DNA of 64,000 bases from M3007 sp046160625 (GCA_046160625.1 JBJXGZ010000005.1:102893-166892), one strand, 5' to 3'; counted from the stretch's first letter, positions 7,679-18,203 are shown. Made by a program: numbers and translations. Notes: a model not told the origin generated them from the letters alone.

Positions 7679-8710
7679 ATGAAAAAACTGCTCCTTTTGT
7701 TGCCTTTTGGCCTTTTGATCTCGGCTTGCTCCAATGATTTTGAGGTGACCGCCCCCTGGAAAGAAATCCCAATAGTATATGGCATCCTTTCTCCACAAGA
7801 CTCAGCACATTATATCCGTGTCGAAAAGGCATTCCTTGATCCCGAAGTTAGTGCCTTGACAATTGCCCAAATAGCAGATTCGCTCTATTTTCCTGAAAGT
7901 GCAATCACGGTATGGTTGGTTCGTACAGCAGATCAAGTCGCCCTCCAACTCCAAAGAGTGAACGGTGCCTTGGAAGGCTATCCCCGCGATTCAGGTGTTT
8001 TTGCAGGGCAGCCTAACTGGCTTTACAAAGCAATTCCAACGGGCGGGTTCTCGCTCGAAGCCAGCAAGACATACCGGCTTGAAATCAGGCGCAATGACGG
8101 CAGACCTCCTATAACGTCTGAGACTACACTTCCAACCGACTTTACGGTGGTAAGGCCTTTATTATCAGATCCTGTGCCGAAAATTGTTTTTGCCGGCTCG
8201 GTAGCGACCCAAGTAAAATGGCGCACTGATGTCAACGGCTATTATTTTAATCTCACATTCCGTGTGAGGATCAATGAAAGAAACTTGAACGGCACGCTTG
8301 CCGATACGCATGAGTTTGTCTGGGAAGCGGCAAAAAATCTCGAACGGGGCGAAACCCCTGTTACTCCGGGACTATACGATGTTTCTTCTTTTTTAACGGG
8401 CAACAGTTTCTACCATTTTTTGGCCAAAAACCTACAGCGTCCTGCTCCTAACCGCTACCGCGAGTTTGCCACCTGCGATATTATCATTGATGGAGGGGGT
8501 AAAGAGATCAAAGAATATTTAGAAACGGCCAGTGCCAACGGTGGTCTGACAGGAGCAGAAACCTTCCCCAACTACACCAATATTTCAGAAGGTTTTGGCA
8601 TCTTCACCGCCAAGAACCGCACGATTGCTGAGAACATACGCATAGACGCCGTTACAGTGGACTCCATGAACCTGAGTTCCATTGCAGACACGCTTGGCTT
8701 TGTTAAATGA
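7679..8710 (+). CDS. DUF4249 family lipoprotein
   Basis: A 343-residue lipoprotein (MKKLLLLLPFGLLISAC, Cys17 as the lipid site). The EIPIVYGILSPQDSAHYIRVEKAFL block near the N-terminus and NYTNISEGFGIFTAKN near the C-terminus are typical of DUF4249, a Bacteroidota family often encoded next to TonB-dependent receptors. No such receptor gene is adjacent here. The start at 7679 is set by the signal peptide; longer in-frame extensions read through the promoter. Substrate and partner are unknown. Confidence 0.8.
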   Translation: MKKLLLLLPFGLLISACSNDFEVTAPWKEIPIVYGILSPQDSAHYIRVEKAFLDPEVSALTIAQIADSLYFPESAITVWLVRTADQVALQLQRVNGALEGYPRDSGVFAGQPNWLYKAIPTGGFSLEASKTYRLEIRRNDGRPPITSETTLPTDFTVVRPLLSDPVPKIVFAGSVATQVKWRTDVNGYYFNLTFRVRINERNLNGTLADTHEFVWEAAKNLERGETPVTPGLYDVSSFLTGNSFYHFLAKNLQRPAPNRYREFATCDIIIDGGGKEIKEYLETASANGGLTGAETFPNYTNISEGFGIFTAKNRTIAENIRIDAVTVDSMNLSSIADTLGFVK

Positions 8711-8743
8711 ATTTCCGCCCCCCCGTTAAATCCTTCCATTCCT

Positions 8744-8784
8744 GCGCTCCGGACTGCCGTTTGTCAGTCCGGAGCGCTTTTTTA
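8744..8784 (+). terminator. Rho-independent terminator after the DUF4249 gene
   Basis: A 13-bp perfect stem (GCGCTCCGGACTG with CAGTCCGGAGCGC) with an 8-nt loop, followed by TTTTTTATT. It begins 34 bp after the stop codon. Confidence 0.93.
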
Positions 8785-9440
8785 TTAGCCAAAAAGCAGT
8801 TTTCTTGTCGTCAGTATGATTATTTTTAGGTAGAATTCAACTTATTAGATCAATTATTTTTCACGAATTGCCAAAAATTAACAGCAGATTATTGTTTAAA
8901 AATGAACACAATTAAAAGATATTTTGATTAAATATCTTTAAATTTCTAAAATAGTTAGAAAACCGCCCGCCAAACGATCTAAAATATTACAATTAATATT
9001 TCACAATGACCTAAAAATGTAATTGCCGGAGGAGAGGCCATTATGCCACTTTTGTATGAGTGAACGGTGGCAATTAAAGTATTGCCGCCATAGAGATATG
9101 TTCATGGGATTATACAAATTTCAGGTGAGAGAGCAAGTCCTTCCAATTGCGGGAGGACTTGCTAAACCTGGACACGTCCCCCTCGCCCAGCCCGGTGGCA
9201 ACAAAAACCACTTCCAACCGTTTTCCAACCACTATTCCTGCCAAACATACCGTCCCCCAGAAAACCCTTCCGTTCGAAATGTTCATGGGATTATAATTTG
9301 TTGTTTTACCAGCCACGCCGAAAGAGGCGTGGCTTTTTTATTTTCAGCACTACCTTTATCCGGTTATTAATTGACCCGCTGAAACCCATCAGGACAAATG
9401 CGGGCTTCTCACACCTCTCACGTCTCTCACCCTCTCATCT
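8785..9440. other. Gene-free stretch with possible small RNA
   Basis: No convincing coding region. 8785-9010 is very AT-rich. 9010-9340 is GC-richer, holds a hairpin (AGCAAGTCCT with AGGACTTGCT, 9130-9161), a 15-bp direct repeat (GTTCATGGGATTATA) near 9101 and 9281, and ends in a strong terminator. A 115-residue open frame here runs past the terminator and has no family features. A structured RNA is possible; I could not match it to RNase P RNA or tmRNA by eye. Confidence 0.4.
9311..9340 (+). terminator. Orphan rho-independent terminator
   Basis: AGCCACGCC and GGCGTGGCT form a 9-bp stem with a 6-nt loop and a T-tract. No plus-strand gene is recognised upstream for 600 bp. Confidence 0.88.
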
Positions 9441-10259
9441 ATGTCACCCACAACTGGCGAACTCAAACGTGTAACAACCCACAGCATCCAAGCGATGAAA
9501 AATCGTGGCGAAAAAATCGCCATGCTCACAGCCTACGATTATTCGACGGCACGCATACTCGATGAGGCGGGCATTGATATTTTGCTTGTGGGCGACTCGG
9601 CATCCAACGTTATGGCGGGCCACGAAACGACGCTTCCAATCACGCTCGACCAAATGATCTACCACGCCCAATCCGTAGTTAGGGCTGTGAACCGCGCCAT
9701 GGTGGTAGTGGACCTGCCGTTCGGAAGTTATCAATCGAACTCCGAAATTGCCCTTTCAAGTGCTATTCGCATCATGAAGGAATCTGGTGCGCATGCCGTG
9801 AAACTTGAGGGCGGCGAGGAAGTAGAAGAAAGCATCCGCCGCATCCTGAGGGCAGGTATTCCTGTTATGGGCCACTTGGGACTTACCCCGCAGAGCATAT
9901 ACAAATTTGGCACCTATACGGTTAGGGCCAAGGAAGATGTCGAAGCGCAAAAGCTCCGGGACGATGCCAAACTCCTGGACCAACTGGGCTGCTTTTCATT
10001 GGTACTCGAAAAGATTCCTGCCCAATTGGCCAAAGAAGTTTCAGAGAGTATTGAAGTGCCCACCATCGGAATTGGAGCGGGCAGGCACTGTGATGGTCAG
10101 GTGTTGGTGACACAGGACATGCTTGGCATAACAAAGGAGTTCAAACCGCGCTTTTTGCGGCGCTATCTCGAACTTTTTGAGGCGGTTGGCGATGCAACGA
10201 AGCGCTATATTTCGGATGTGAAAGGCCTCAATTTCCCGAACGATACAGAGCAATATTGA
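9441..10259 (+). CDS. panB: 3-methyl-2-oxobutanoate hydroxymethyltransferase
   Basis: A 272-residue enzyme of pantothenate (coenzyme A) synthesis that transfers a hydroxymethyl group from methylene-tetrahydrofolate to ketoisovalerate. All family signatures are present: MLTAYDYSTARILDEAGID, the metal-binding VGDSASNVM, DLPFGSYQ, KLEGG, MGHLGLTPQS and IGIGAGRHCDGQVLV. Length is as expected for the family. It stands alone here; panC and panD are not adjacent. The start is the first ATG in frame, directly before the conserved core. Confidence 0.97.
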   Translation: MSPTTGELKRVTTHSIQAMKNRGEKIAMLTAYDYSTARILDEAGIDILLVGDSASNVMAGHETTLPITLDQMIYHAQSVVRAVNRAMVVVDLPFGSYQSNSEIALSSAIRIMKESGAHAVKLEGGEEVEESIRRILRAGIPVMGHLGLTPQSIYKFGTYTVRAKEDVEAQKLRDDAKLLDQLGCFSLVLEKIPAQLAKEVSESIEVPTIGIGAGRHCDGQVLVTQDMLGITKEFKPRFLRRYLELFEAVGDATKRYISDVKGLNFPNDTEQY

Positions 10260-10497
10260 CTTTTTGTGCTGAGTTGAAATTCCTTAGAGCGCAAGAACGC
10301 AACGAATAGTTCAAGGCAAGGTCGGTTTTCAAAAGTCTGATTATCTTCACCACTTCAAAAAGTTGTTTTTCAGGGTGTTTAATCGAAATTCGGTTTTTTA
10401 CCCAAATTTTTCCCTGTTCTGGGAAGCGATTTGGGCAATTGCTGTATCTTTCTTTTGTAGGATGTTTTTCCTTTTAACGTTCAAATACGGATATTTC

Positions 10498-13400
10498 ATG
10501 AATAAAAAGCTACTCCTTCCTTTGGCTTTTATTGCCCTTTTTTGTACTAAATCAATCGCACAAGGGCCATGCCCTAACCCACCTCCACCAGGCGCTGAAA
10601 ACTGCCAAAGCACCTGTGTTTATTGCGATTTTGACGGATATATGGGTACCAACAACGGTACTCCCTCTGGAGGCCAAACTGTTTGTGGGCAAATAGCGCT
10701 CCACAATGACCAATGGTTTGGTTTTACGGCAGGTTCAACCTCTATTACTATAACCCTCCTTCCAAGCAATTGCACAGATGGCAATGGCTTACAAGCCGCT
10801 TTTTTTGATGCTTGTAACAGTGATGCCATTGTTTGCGATCCCGGCCAGAACGGCGGCGGCAACACCCCTTTGGTGTTGACGTATGATGGGTTTACTATTG
10901 GAGAAACCTATTTTTTTATGCTTGATGGTTGGAGCGGCGATGTATGCGATTTTGAAATTGATATCACGAGCGGCTCTATCACCCCTCCACCACCAGACAA
11001 TGCCAATCAACCCCAAGGCCCCACGATGGTGTGCCCAGGTGCTGTAGTCGAATATACCATTGATGATGTTTTTGCGGCTGGAACCTATACATGGACTGCT
11101 CCAGGAGGTTCAAGTATCAATGGACAGGGTGCTGTGGTGACAGTAGATGCCCCAGCCGGAACCACCGTTACTATCACTTTCGGCTCGCAAGGAGGCAACG
11201 TATGTGTACAGGCCGACAATGCTTGCAACCCTCCTTCGTCCAATAATTGTTTGGCCGTAACGAATGTACCCATTCCTATCACCATTCGTGATCCTTTGGT
11301 TGTTTGTTACGAAGACGCTCCTTTCACTTGGGATGAAGCTCCCTACCCGGTTCTAACCACCCCGGGTGTGTTCACGCTTACCTCTACACCGTACGATTCT
11401 TATCTGGGCTGTGACAGTTTGGTAAGACAAACGGTAACCGTCAAGCAAATAGCACCCACCAACATTGGAACAAAGTACGTTTGTGCTGGCGAATGCTTTG
11501 TAATTGGAAATGAGGTGATTTGCGACGCAGGCAATCATATAGTGACATTTGATTCTTACCAAGGTTGCGACAGCTCCGTCACTTTTGCTTTGGTCATACT
11601 CAGCCCGGAGGCAGTAATCCCTCCACCCTCCAATTCTATAGACTGTAATAGTTCGGGGGTAGTGCTGACAAGCACTGGTTCTACACCTTTGGGTTTGGCT
11701 AGCTACCAATGGACGGACGCCAACTGGACCGCCCTAGGAGGGAATGCAACCTACAATGCGACACTCACGGGGACGTACCATCTTATTGTGACAATGCAAG
11801 GAGGTGGAATGCAATGTCGCGATACAGCCATGGTAGTAGTAACTGGCAACACGATCCCACCCGGCGCGTCCGCAACAGGAGGGAATATCAATTGTTTGTC
11901 ACAATTAACCACCCTTATGGGCAATTCTCCAACAAGTGGAGTCACCTATTCATGGGCGGGCCCTGGCATCAACCCTGGCAACCAATTTCAACAAAACCCC
12001 ACCGTAAATGTACCTGGCCCTTATGTGGTCACAGTTAGGAACCCAACCAACGGCTGCACCTCTACCGCTACAGTCACGGTTTTGGGCGATATCACACCAC
12101 CTGCAGCCAATGCAGTAGGCGATACAATCACCTGCATCCAACCCACTGTTACTATTGACGGCAGTACCAATGTGACAACCGCAACCTGGTTCTGGTTTGG
12201 GCCTGGTATTAATGCCGGTAACCAGACGCTGGAGAACCCCAACGTAATTGTAGCAGGTACTTATTCTGTGACAGTCACGAACACTGTAAATGGTTGTACC
12301 AATACCACTAATGCAGTGGTTGACCTCAACAATACGCCCCCCACAGCCACGGCTGGCCCCAACCAAACCCTAACCTGTACTGCACCCAATGCGATCCTGC
12401 TGGGAGCGGGCAATGGTGGCAGTCAACCAATAAGCTTCTCGTGGACTGGACCAAACGGATTTACATCTTCAATTGCACAGCCCGGTGTCAATCAATCGGG
12501 CGATTATATCCTCACAGTGCTGAACACGCTAAACGGATGTTCAACTAAAGACACCGTGCAAGTCGCTGCAAACCAAGCAGTTCCAATGGCGAATGCTGGT
12601 GCAGATTCCACCATCACATGTGCACAGCCAAGTGTAATGCTTATTGGAAGTGGGTCAGACACCGGCCCGAATTTCACTGCAACATGGAGTGGCCCGGGCA
12701 TCAATGCAGGCAACTCCAGCCAGTATAACCCAACCGTGGATCAGCAGGGAGATTATAACCTGCTCATCACGAATATTACCAATGGATGTACGGCTACTGA
12801 TTCGGTGGTGGTAAACATCAACACAAGCTTACCAACCGCCATTGCAGGTCCTGACGGTCAGCTCACTTGCTCCACCCCCACTGGCCTGACACTCAGCGGC
12901 AGTGGCGTTCCTGTTACAGTGAATTACCTCTGGTCGGGACCAGGGATTGGTTCGAACAACGATACCATACCAAATCCGACCGTGACCCAACCTGGCACTT
13001 ATATTTTATTGGTCACCAACCCGACGAACGGGTGTACTGCTACCGACCAAGTTGTGGTGACGCTGGACGCTAACGTGCCAATCGCAGCAGGTGGCCCGGA
13101 CCAGGTGCTCAACTGCTCGGTGACCGCCGTCAATTTCGATGGTTCCGGCTCGTCTTCCGGCGCCACCATTCTTTACACCTGGACAGGTCCAGGTATTTCA
13201 GGGGGCAATGCGACTGCGCAGAGTCCAACTGGATTGACATTGCCTGGAACCTATAATTTGAGTGTAACAAACACGATCAATAACTGTGTGAACACCGACG
13301 TGGTCGTGATCCAGATTGACACTATTCAGCCCACTGCTGATGCAGGGAATCCTATGATCATGAATTGTTTCAATGGGTCGACTGTTACGCTCGATGCTTC

Positions 13401-16400
13401 GGCCAGCAGTTTGGGTACTGATTTTACGCTGTTGTGGGCAGGTCCAGGCATCAATGGAGGCAATCAAAATTCGGCAAACCCGGTCATCAACGGAGCGCCA
13501 GGCTTGTACACCCTAACGGTGACAAACACGGACAATACTTGCACCGCTACTGACCAAGTGAACGTCACTCAGGATATAGTTGCACCTACAGCAGATGCTG
13601 GTGTGGACAAGACGATTGACTGCGTGTCAACTTCAGCCAGCATCGGCGGAAACTCCTCTTCGGGCGCAAATTTCACATACCTCTGGACCGGGCCTGGCAT
13701 TAACAATACCATCCAATCATTGGCAATGCCTACCATTTCCATGCCGGGCACATACACCATTTTGGTGACCAATACAGTGAATGGTTGTACCGCCTCCAAC
13801 GATGTCTTGGTGAATACAAATGCGGTTTATCCTACCGCACTAGCCGGCAGTGATGGCTTGTTGACATGCGCTAATCCAACCGCCACATTGGATGGTTCTG
13901 CTTCAAGCACAGGGGCAAATTTCCAGGTGTTATGGATGGGACCAGATATCAATGCAGGCAATCAAAACCAAATTTCTCCAAACGTGACCATACAAGGCAC
14001 TTACATACTTGCTATCACGAATACTGTAAACAGCTGCGTAACATTCGATACCGTATTGGTAAGCGAAAACAAACTAATACCTGCTGCCAATGCTGGCAAT
14101 GACTTGGTTTTGAACTGTCAAACTACCAGTACCACGCTGGATGGTAGTTTTTCTGATGTGGGCCCAACGATTGTTTATCTCTGGACTGGCCCAGGTATCA
14201 ATGCATCAAACGAGAACGATCAAAATCCGCCTATTGACCAACCTGGCTCTTATGTGCTACTTGTCACCGATACGGCCAATGGTTGTACCTCTAATGATCA
14301 GGTAGCCGTTACGCAAGACAATGTAGACCCAACGGCTTCAGCGGGTGTTGACATGTTGATTACCTGCGCCAATACAACCCAAACCCTCAATGGCTCTGGC
14401 AGCAGTACGGGCGCGATCATAACGTATGTATGGCAAGGTCCCGGCATCAATTCAAACAACGTTGGCTTGCAAAGTCCTACGGTGGATGTTTCGGGCACTT
14501 ATACTTTGACGGTTATCAACACACAAAACTTCTGTACTGCCACAGATATAGTCTTTGTTGACGAAAACATAACTCCGCCGCTTACAGCAGCAGGACCAGA
14601 CCGTACGCTCACCTGTACGGCCATTACGGCACAATTGGACGCGACGCTCTCCGCTTCTGGCCCGAATATCAGTTTCTTGTGGGATGGCCCAGGCATAGCT
14701 CCAGGCGACGAAACCTCTGCTACGCCTACTGTGAATATGCCCGGAGTGTATGTGCTCACCGTTACTGATGCAATCAATGGTTGCACGAATGTAGACGCTG
14801 TGAATGTTGGGGAGGATGTGCTGCTTCCGACGGTGAGTGCAGGAAACGATTTGGTGATCACCTGTACAAATGCTAGTACGGGTGTCACGCTTAGTTCTGC
14901 TGGATCTAGTACCGGAGCAAACTTTACCATATTGTGGAGCGGCCTTGGCATCACACCCGCCAACCAAAACTCCCCCAATCCGACTGTGTTGTTGCCGGAT
15001 TCCTACACCTTGTTAATCACCAACACCCTTAATGGTTGTACGCAAACAGATGTTGCAATTGTAAGTGCTGACCAAACTCCTCCCACAGCAAATGCTGGCT
15101 TTGATCAGGTGATTACTTGCGCTGCGCCAAATGCGGTATTGGATGGCACTGGCTCCTCTACCATCAGTGGGACCTTGGTTTTCCTGTGGAATGGGCCTGG
15201 AATCAACGCAGGAAACCAAAATGGCGATATGCCAACGGTACTGTTGAGTGGAACCTATTCCCTTACCGTAACGAATTCGGTGACAGGTTGCTCTGATACA
15301 GACCAAGTGGTCGTTACGCTTGACAATCTGCCAGCCACAGTATCAGCTTCCTCAGAAATAATCACCTGTCTTGATCAGGTTTCTACGGTAACTGTCATGA
15401 GTTCGCTGTTAGGCTCAACATTCCTTTGGGAAGGCCCTGATGTGAACCAGAACAACAAAGACGATCAAACCCTGCAAGTAGATGTGGCAGGGCTTTATGC
15501 TGTAACGGTGACGGCACCCAACGGTTGTACGACCACAACCAGCACGATTGTGATAGAAGATCAGAACGTTCCACAGGGCAATGTGGAAGGCTCAGCGTTA
15601 AATTGCCTTAACAGTACGACTACCATTAGTGGCGAAGTGGTTTCTCCTCCTGGATCCACGTTCGCCTGGACAGGGCCGGGCATTGTTAGCCCAATTACAT
15701 CTAACTCTATTACAGTGACTCAGCCTGGCATTTACACCTTTACCATTTCAGCACCAAATGGCTGTGTGCGGCCATTTTTCGCAGAGGTGGTGGCTGATTT
15801 TGCAGAACCTGTGATCAGTGCGGTAGCAACGGATCAGATAGACTGTAATACTTCGGAAGTGACCATCAATGGTGCAGGAAGTTCTGTTGGCCCTAATTTC
15901 TCTTACTTTTGGACCACCACAACGGGCCATTTTGTGTCAGGAACGAACACTTTGCAGCCAATTGTAGACAGAGCCGGATTTTATACCCTGCGTGTATTGA
16001 ACAACCTCAACGGTTGCGAAAGCATTGACTCTATCGAGGTTGAAATTGACCCATTGGTGCCCTCCGGTTTTAATGTTACTGTTAGCAACATTCGTTGCTT
16101 TGGCGATACGAACGGTTCAATCACAGTTAATGGTGTACAGGGCGGAACCCCACCGTTCATTTTCTCGCTAAGTGGAAATACTGGCTCGGCCAACAACCAA
16201 TACACGGGCCTTACAGCAGGCGATTATATTCTATCGCTGGAAGACGCAAACGGTTGCAGTTTGGACACCACAATTACAATTGGTGAACCTGGCCAATTGT
16301 CTGTGGAACTTGGACCGGACATTGAGGTAGACCTTGGCAACCTGGCCACAATAGCTGCGCAAATTCAAAGTACCGTTGGCGTAAATTCTATTGATTGGAA

Positions 16401-16854
16401 CTATGCGCCGGGCTGCGATTCGCTCTCCATTGGTTCATGCGAAACATTCACTTACCTGCCATTGGGCACGTATCGCCACACCATCGAAGTAGCCGATGTT
16501 AACGGCTGTATTGCAAGAGATGAAATTTTAGTCATCGTACAAAAAAACGGACAAGTATTTGTCCCCAATATTTTCAACCCCAATAGTGACCTCAACTTCT
16601 CGGTGGGCGTCCATGTGGGGATTGATGTGGCTAAGATCAACTTCTTCAACATTTTTGACCGTTGGGGCGACCAGGTATTCAGCCTGAAAGAATACATCCC
16701 CACACCTGGTGCTTCGCCTGATGCTTTCCAATCCTGGGATGGCAATGTACGCGGCGACAAAGGCCAGGTTGGTGTGTATGTATGGTATTGTGAAGTCGTG
16801 TTTATTGACGGCCAAACCAAGCTCTTCAAAGGCGACGTGACGCTGATACGATAA
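10498..16854 (+). CDS. Giant T9SS adhesin with Ig/PKD-like repeats
   Basis: A 2118-residue surface protein starting with MNKKLLLPLAFIALFCTKSIAQ, a signal peptide. After an N-terminal domain and a PKD-like region come about 17-18 repeats of 85-90 residues, each with a core like DLVLTCANPT, W.GPGINAGNQ, PGTY.LTVTN and NGCTATD.V. A SprB-type repeat follows (NIRCFGDTNGSITVNGVQGG), then a C-terminal FVPNIFNPNSDLNF to FKGDVTLIR domain, the gliding-associated type B T9SS sorting signal. It should be a long surface filament for adhesion or gliding. The start at 10498 is fixed by the signal peptide. Repeats have diverged, so this is not a recent expansion. Confidence 0.93.
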   Translation: MNKKLLLPLAFIALFCTKSIAQGPCPNPPPPGAENCQSTCVYCDFDGYMGTNNGTPSGGQTVCGQIALHNDQWFGFTAGSTSITITLLPSNCTDGNGLQAAFFDACNSDAIVCDPGQNGGGNTPLVLTYDGFTIGETYFFMLDGWSGDVCDFEIDITSGSITPPPPDNANQPQGPTMVCPGAVVEYTIDDVFAAGTYTWTAPGGSSINGQGAVVTVDAPAGTTVTITFGSQGGNVCVQADNACNPPSSNNCLAVTNVPIPITIRDPLVVCYEDAPFTWDEAPYPVLTTPGVFTLTSTPYDSYLGCDSLVRQTVTVKQIAPTNIGTKYVCAGECFVIGNEVICDAGNHIVTFDSYQGCDSSVTFALVILSPEAVIPPPSNSIDCNSSGVVLTSTGSTPLGLASYQWTDANWTALGGNATYNATLTGTYHLIVTMQGGGMQCRDTAMVVVTGNTIPPGASATGGNINCLSQLTTLMGNSPTSGVTYSWAGPGINPGNQFQQNPTVNVPGPYVVTVRNPTNGCTSTATVTVLGDITPPAANAVGDTITCIQPTVTIDGSTNVTTATWFWFGPGINAGNQTLENPNVIVAGTYSVTVTNTVNGCTNTTNAVVDLNNTPPTATAGPNQTLTCTAPNAILLGAGNGGSQPISFSWTGPNGFTSSIAQPGVNQSGDYILTVLNTLNGCSTKDTVQVAANQAVPMANAGADSTITCAQPSVMLIGSGSDTGPNFTATWSGPGINAGNSSQYNPTVDQQGDYNLLITNITNGCTATDSVVVNINTSLPTAIAGPDGQLTCSTPTGLTLSGSGVPVTVNYLWSGPGIGSNNDTIPNPTVTQPGTYILLVTNPTNGCTATDQVVVTLDANVPIAAGGPDQVLNCSVTAVNFDGSGSSSGATILYTWTGPGISGGNATAQSPTGLTLPGTYNLSVTNTINNCVNTDVVVIQIDTIQPTADAGNPMIMNCFNGSTVTLDASASSLGTDFTLLWAGPGINGGNQNSANPVINGAPGLYTLTVTNTDNTCTATDQVNVTQDIVAPTADAGVDKTIDCVSTSASIGGNSSSGANFTYLWTGPGINNTIQSLAMPTISMPGTYTILVTNTVNGCTASNDVLVNTNAVYPTALAGSDGLLTCANPTATLDGSASSTGANFQVLWMGPDINAGNQNQISPNVTIQGTYILAITNTVNSCVTFDTVLVSENKLIPAANAGNDLVLNCQTTSTTLDGSFSDVGPTIVYLWTGPGINASNENDQNPPIDQPGSYVLLVTDTANGCTSNDQVAVTQDNVDPTASAGVDMLITCANTTQTLNGSGSSTGAIITYVWQGPGINSNNVGLQSPTVDVSGTYTLTVINTQNFCTATDIVFVDENITPPLTAAGPDRTLTCTAITAQLDATLSASGPNISFLWDGPGIAPGDETSATPTVNMPGVYVLTVTDAINGCTNVDAVNVGEDVLLPTVSAGNDLVITCTNASTGVTLSSAGSSTGANFTILWSGLGITPANQNSPNPTVLLPDSYTLLITNTLNGCTQTDVAIVSADQTPPTANAGFDQVITCAAPNAVLDGTGSSTISGTLVFLWNGPGINAGNQNGDMPTVLLSGTYSLTVTNSVTGCSDTDQVVVTLDNLPATVSASSEIITCLDQVSTVTVMSSLLGSTFLWEGPDVNQNNKDDQTLQVDVAGLYAVTVTAPNGCTTTTSTIVIEDQNVPQGNVEGSALNCLNSTTTISGEVVSPPGSTFAWTGPGIVSPITSNSITVTQPGIYTFTISAPNGCVRPFFAEVVADFAEPVISAVATDQIDCNTSEVTINGAGSSVGPNFSYFWTTTTGHFVSGTNTLQPIVDRAGFYTLRVLNNLNGCESIDSIEVEIDPLVPSGFNVTVSNIRCFGDTNGSITVNGVQGGTPPFIFSLSGNTGSANNQYTGLTAGDYILSLEDANGCSLDTTITIGEPGQLSVELGPDIEVDLGNLATIAAQIQSTVGVNSIDWNYAPGCDSLSIGSCETFTYLPLGTYRHTIEVADVNGCIARDEILVIVQKNGQVFVPNIFNPNSDLNFSVGVHVGIDVAKINFFNIFDRWGDQVFSLKEYIPTPGASPDAFQSWDGNVRGDKGQVGVYVWYCEVVFIDGQTKLFKGDVTLIR

Positions 16855-16875
16855 CCTGCTCTGAAATAATACTTC

Positions 16876-16919
16876 AAAACCGCTTCTCCCCTTGATGGGG
16901 CAGAAGCGGTTTTGTTTTT
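16876..16919 (+). terminator. Terminator after the adhesin gene
   Basis: AAAACCGCTTCT pairs with AGAAGCGGTTTT, with an inner C4/G4 pair, followed by a GTTTTT tract, 22 bp after the adhesin stop. Confidence 0.9.
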
Positions 16920-16968
16920 CACCATATCCACAAATCAACACTTACACAAATCCACAAATCCACAAATT

Positions 16969-17472
16969 ATGATACTCTCCCACCCATTCCAACAACTTTC
17001 ATCAGAAACTTTTGACTGGCTTTTTCGCTGGTCGCGCATCCTTTTTTGGATCGTTTTGGCACTCTATGCTTACATCAAATACCATTCGATGCCAGGTAAA
17101 AACACGCCAGATTCCATCCTCGCCACGCCCTCCAAAAAAATGGGGGCCTTGGGTTTTTGGATAGGGTTCGACTATCTTTTTATGTTTGCCTATTGTTTGT
17201 TTTTCGCAGTGTGCTGTGTGTGGGGGGCTGGGCAATTTGAGGGAGGTTCGTTTTTCAACACCCTCGGCATTGCACTGGCTTGGGCAATGATTCCACAATT
17301 ACTGATTGATATGGCGGAGAACTGGACCATGTGGCAATTTGCCCTCGGCAAACACAGCACTGACCTTGAAAACGCCTTTCGTATTTTGGAAAAAGCAAAA
17401 AAGCCATTGTTCATAGGAGCTGCAGCGTACGCCTTGGTGGTAAGTATATTGAATTGGATACGAGTGATTTGA
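16969..17472 (+). CDS. Integral membrane protein, unknown function
   Basis: A 167-residue protein with about four predicted transmembrane segments: WSRILFWIVLALYAYI, WIGFDYLFMFAYCLFFAVC, FNTLGIALAWAMIPQL and PLFIGAAAYALVVSIL. No enzymatic motif or family was recognised. The start at 16969 is preferred because the upstream in-frame codons fall in a CACAAATC microrepeat. The cobB promoter overlaps its stop codon, so the two genes are separate transcription units although adjacent. Confidence 0.65.
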   Translation: MILSHPFQQLSSETFDWLFRWSRILFWIVLALYAYIKYHSMPGKNTPDSILATPSKKMGALGFWIGFDYLFMFAYCLFFAVCCVWGAGQFEGGSFFNTLGIALAWAMIPQLLIDMAENWTMWQFALGKHSTDLENAFRILEKAKKPLFIGAAAYALVVSILNWIRVI

Positions 17473-17497
17473 GTTCCAAGTCATCCGCCTACCTTTG
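17468..17497 (+). promoter_or_regulatory. cobB promoter, apparently leaderless
   Basis: TTTG at 17468-17471 and TACCTTTG at 17490-17497, 18 bp apart, are a near-ideal Bacteroidota promoter. The ATG starts only 4 bp later, so transcription should begin at or inside the start codon. Confidence 0.7.
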
Positions 17498-17501
17498 CCG
17501 C

Positions 17502-18203
17502 ATGAAACAAAAAATCGTGGTCCTTACTGGAGCAGGCATTAGCGCCGAAAGTGGCATCAAAACTTTCCGCGACAGCGACGGACTTTGGGAAAACCACCGC
17601 ATCGAGGACGTGGCTACACCCGAAGGATGGGCCACCAACCCTTCGCTCGTGCTGGACTTTTACAACCAGCGTCGCGCCCAACTCCTCACGGTTGAACCCA
17701 ACGACGGCCATCGCGCACTGGCAGATTTGGAGCGCCATTTTGAGGTGCAAATCATAACCCAAAATGTGGACGACCTGCACGAGCGGGCGGGCAGCACCAA
17801 CGTGTTGCACCTTCACGGCCAGCTCCGTCAGGTGCGCTCCAACCGCTATGAGCAGCTTGTTTATCCGTGGGACAAAGACCTGAAACTCGGCGATTTGTGT
17901 GAGCGCGGGCACCAGTTACGACCACATATTGTGTGGTTTGGGGAGGCAGTTCCGATGTTGGAACCTGCAGCCGCATTGGCTGAGCAGGCCGATATTTTCC
18001 TGATCGTGGGCACCTCCTTACAAGTGTATCCCGCAGCCGGTCTCATGCATTATGCCCGGCGTAATATTCCGTTTTACTATGTGGACCCGCGGCCACAATT
18101 GAATTTTGAACTGCGAACGATGCCCAATCTCACCGTTATCGAGGAACCGGCGTCAACAGGGATTCGAAAAGTGATTGGGCAATTGAATCGATTGGGGGAT
18201 TGA
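17502..18203 (+). CDS. cobB: NAD-dependent protein deacylase (sirtuin)
   Basis: A 233-residue sirtuin that removes acyl groups from lysines using NAD. The NAD-binding TGAGISAESGIKTFR, TQNVDDLHERAG, catalytic LHLHG and VGTSLQVYPAA motifs are all present. The FYNQRRAQL segment keeps the Tyr-x-x-Arg pair that favours succinyl or malonyl lysine in class III enzymes. The usual four zinc cysteines are not all visible (only one Cys in LCERGHQ). The last codons and the TGA stop lie inside the left arm of a long inverted repeat, so the C-terminus may be repeat-derived. GAGIS at residue 10 fixes the start at 17502. Confidence 0.92.
   Translation: MKQKIVVLTGAGISAESGIKTFRDSDGLWENHRIEDVATPEGWATNPSLVLDFYNQRRAQLLTVEPNDGHRALADLERHFEVQIITQNVDDLHERAGSTNVLHLHGQLRQVRSNRYEQLVYPWDKDLKLGDLCERGHQLRPHIVWFGEAVPMLEPAAALAEQADIFLIVGTSLQVYPAAGLMHYARRNIPFYYVDPRPQLNFELRTMPNLTVIEEPASTGIRKVIGQLNRLGD

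Noticed and set aside
9023..9370. A 115-codon plus-strand open frame
   Set aside because: It runs through a strong terminator, has no recognisable domain and an odd composition.
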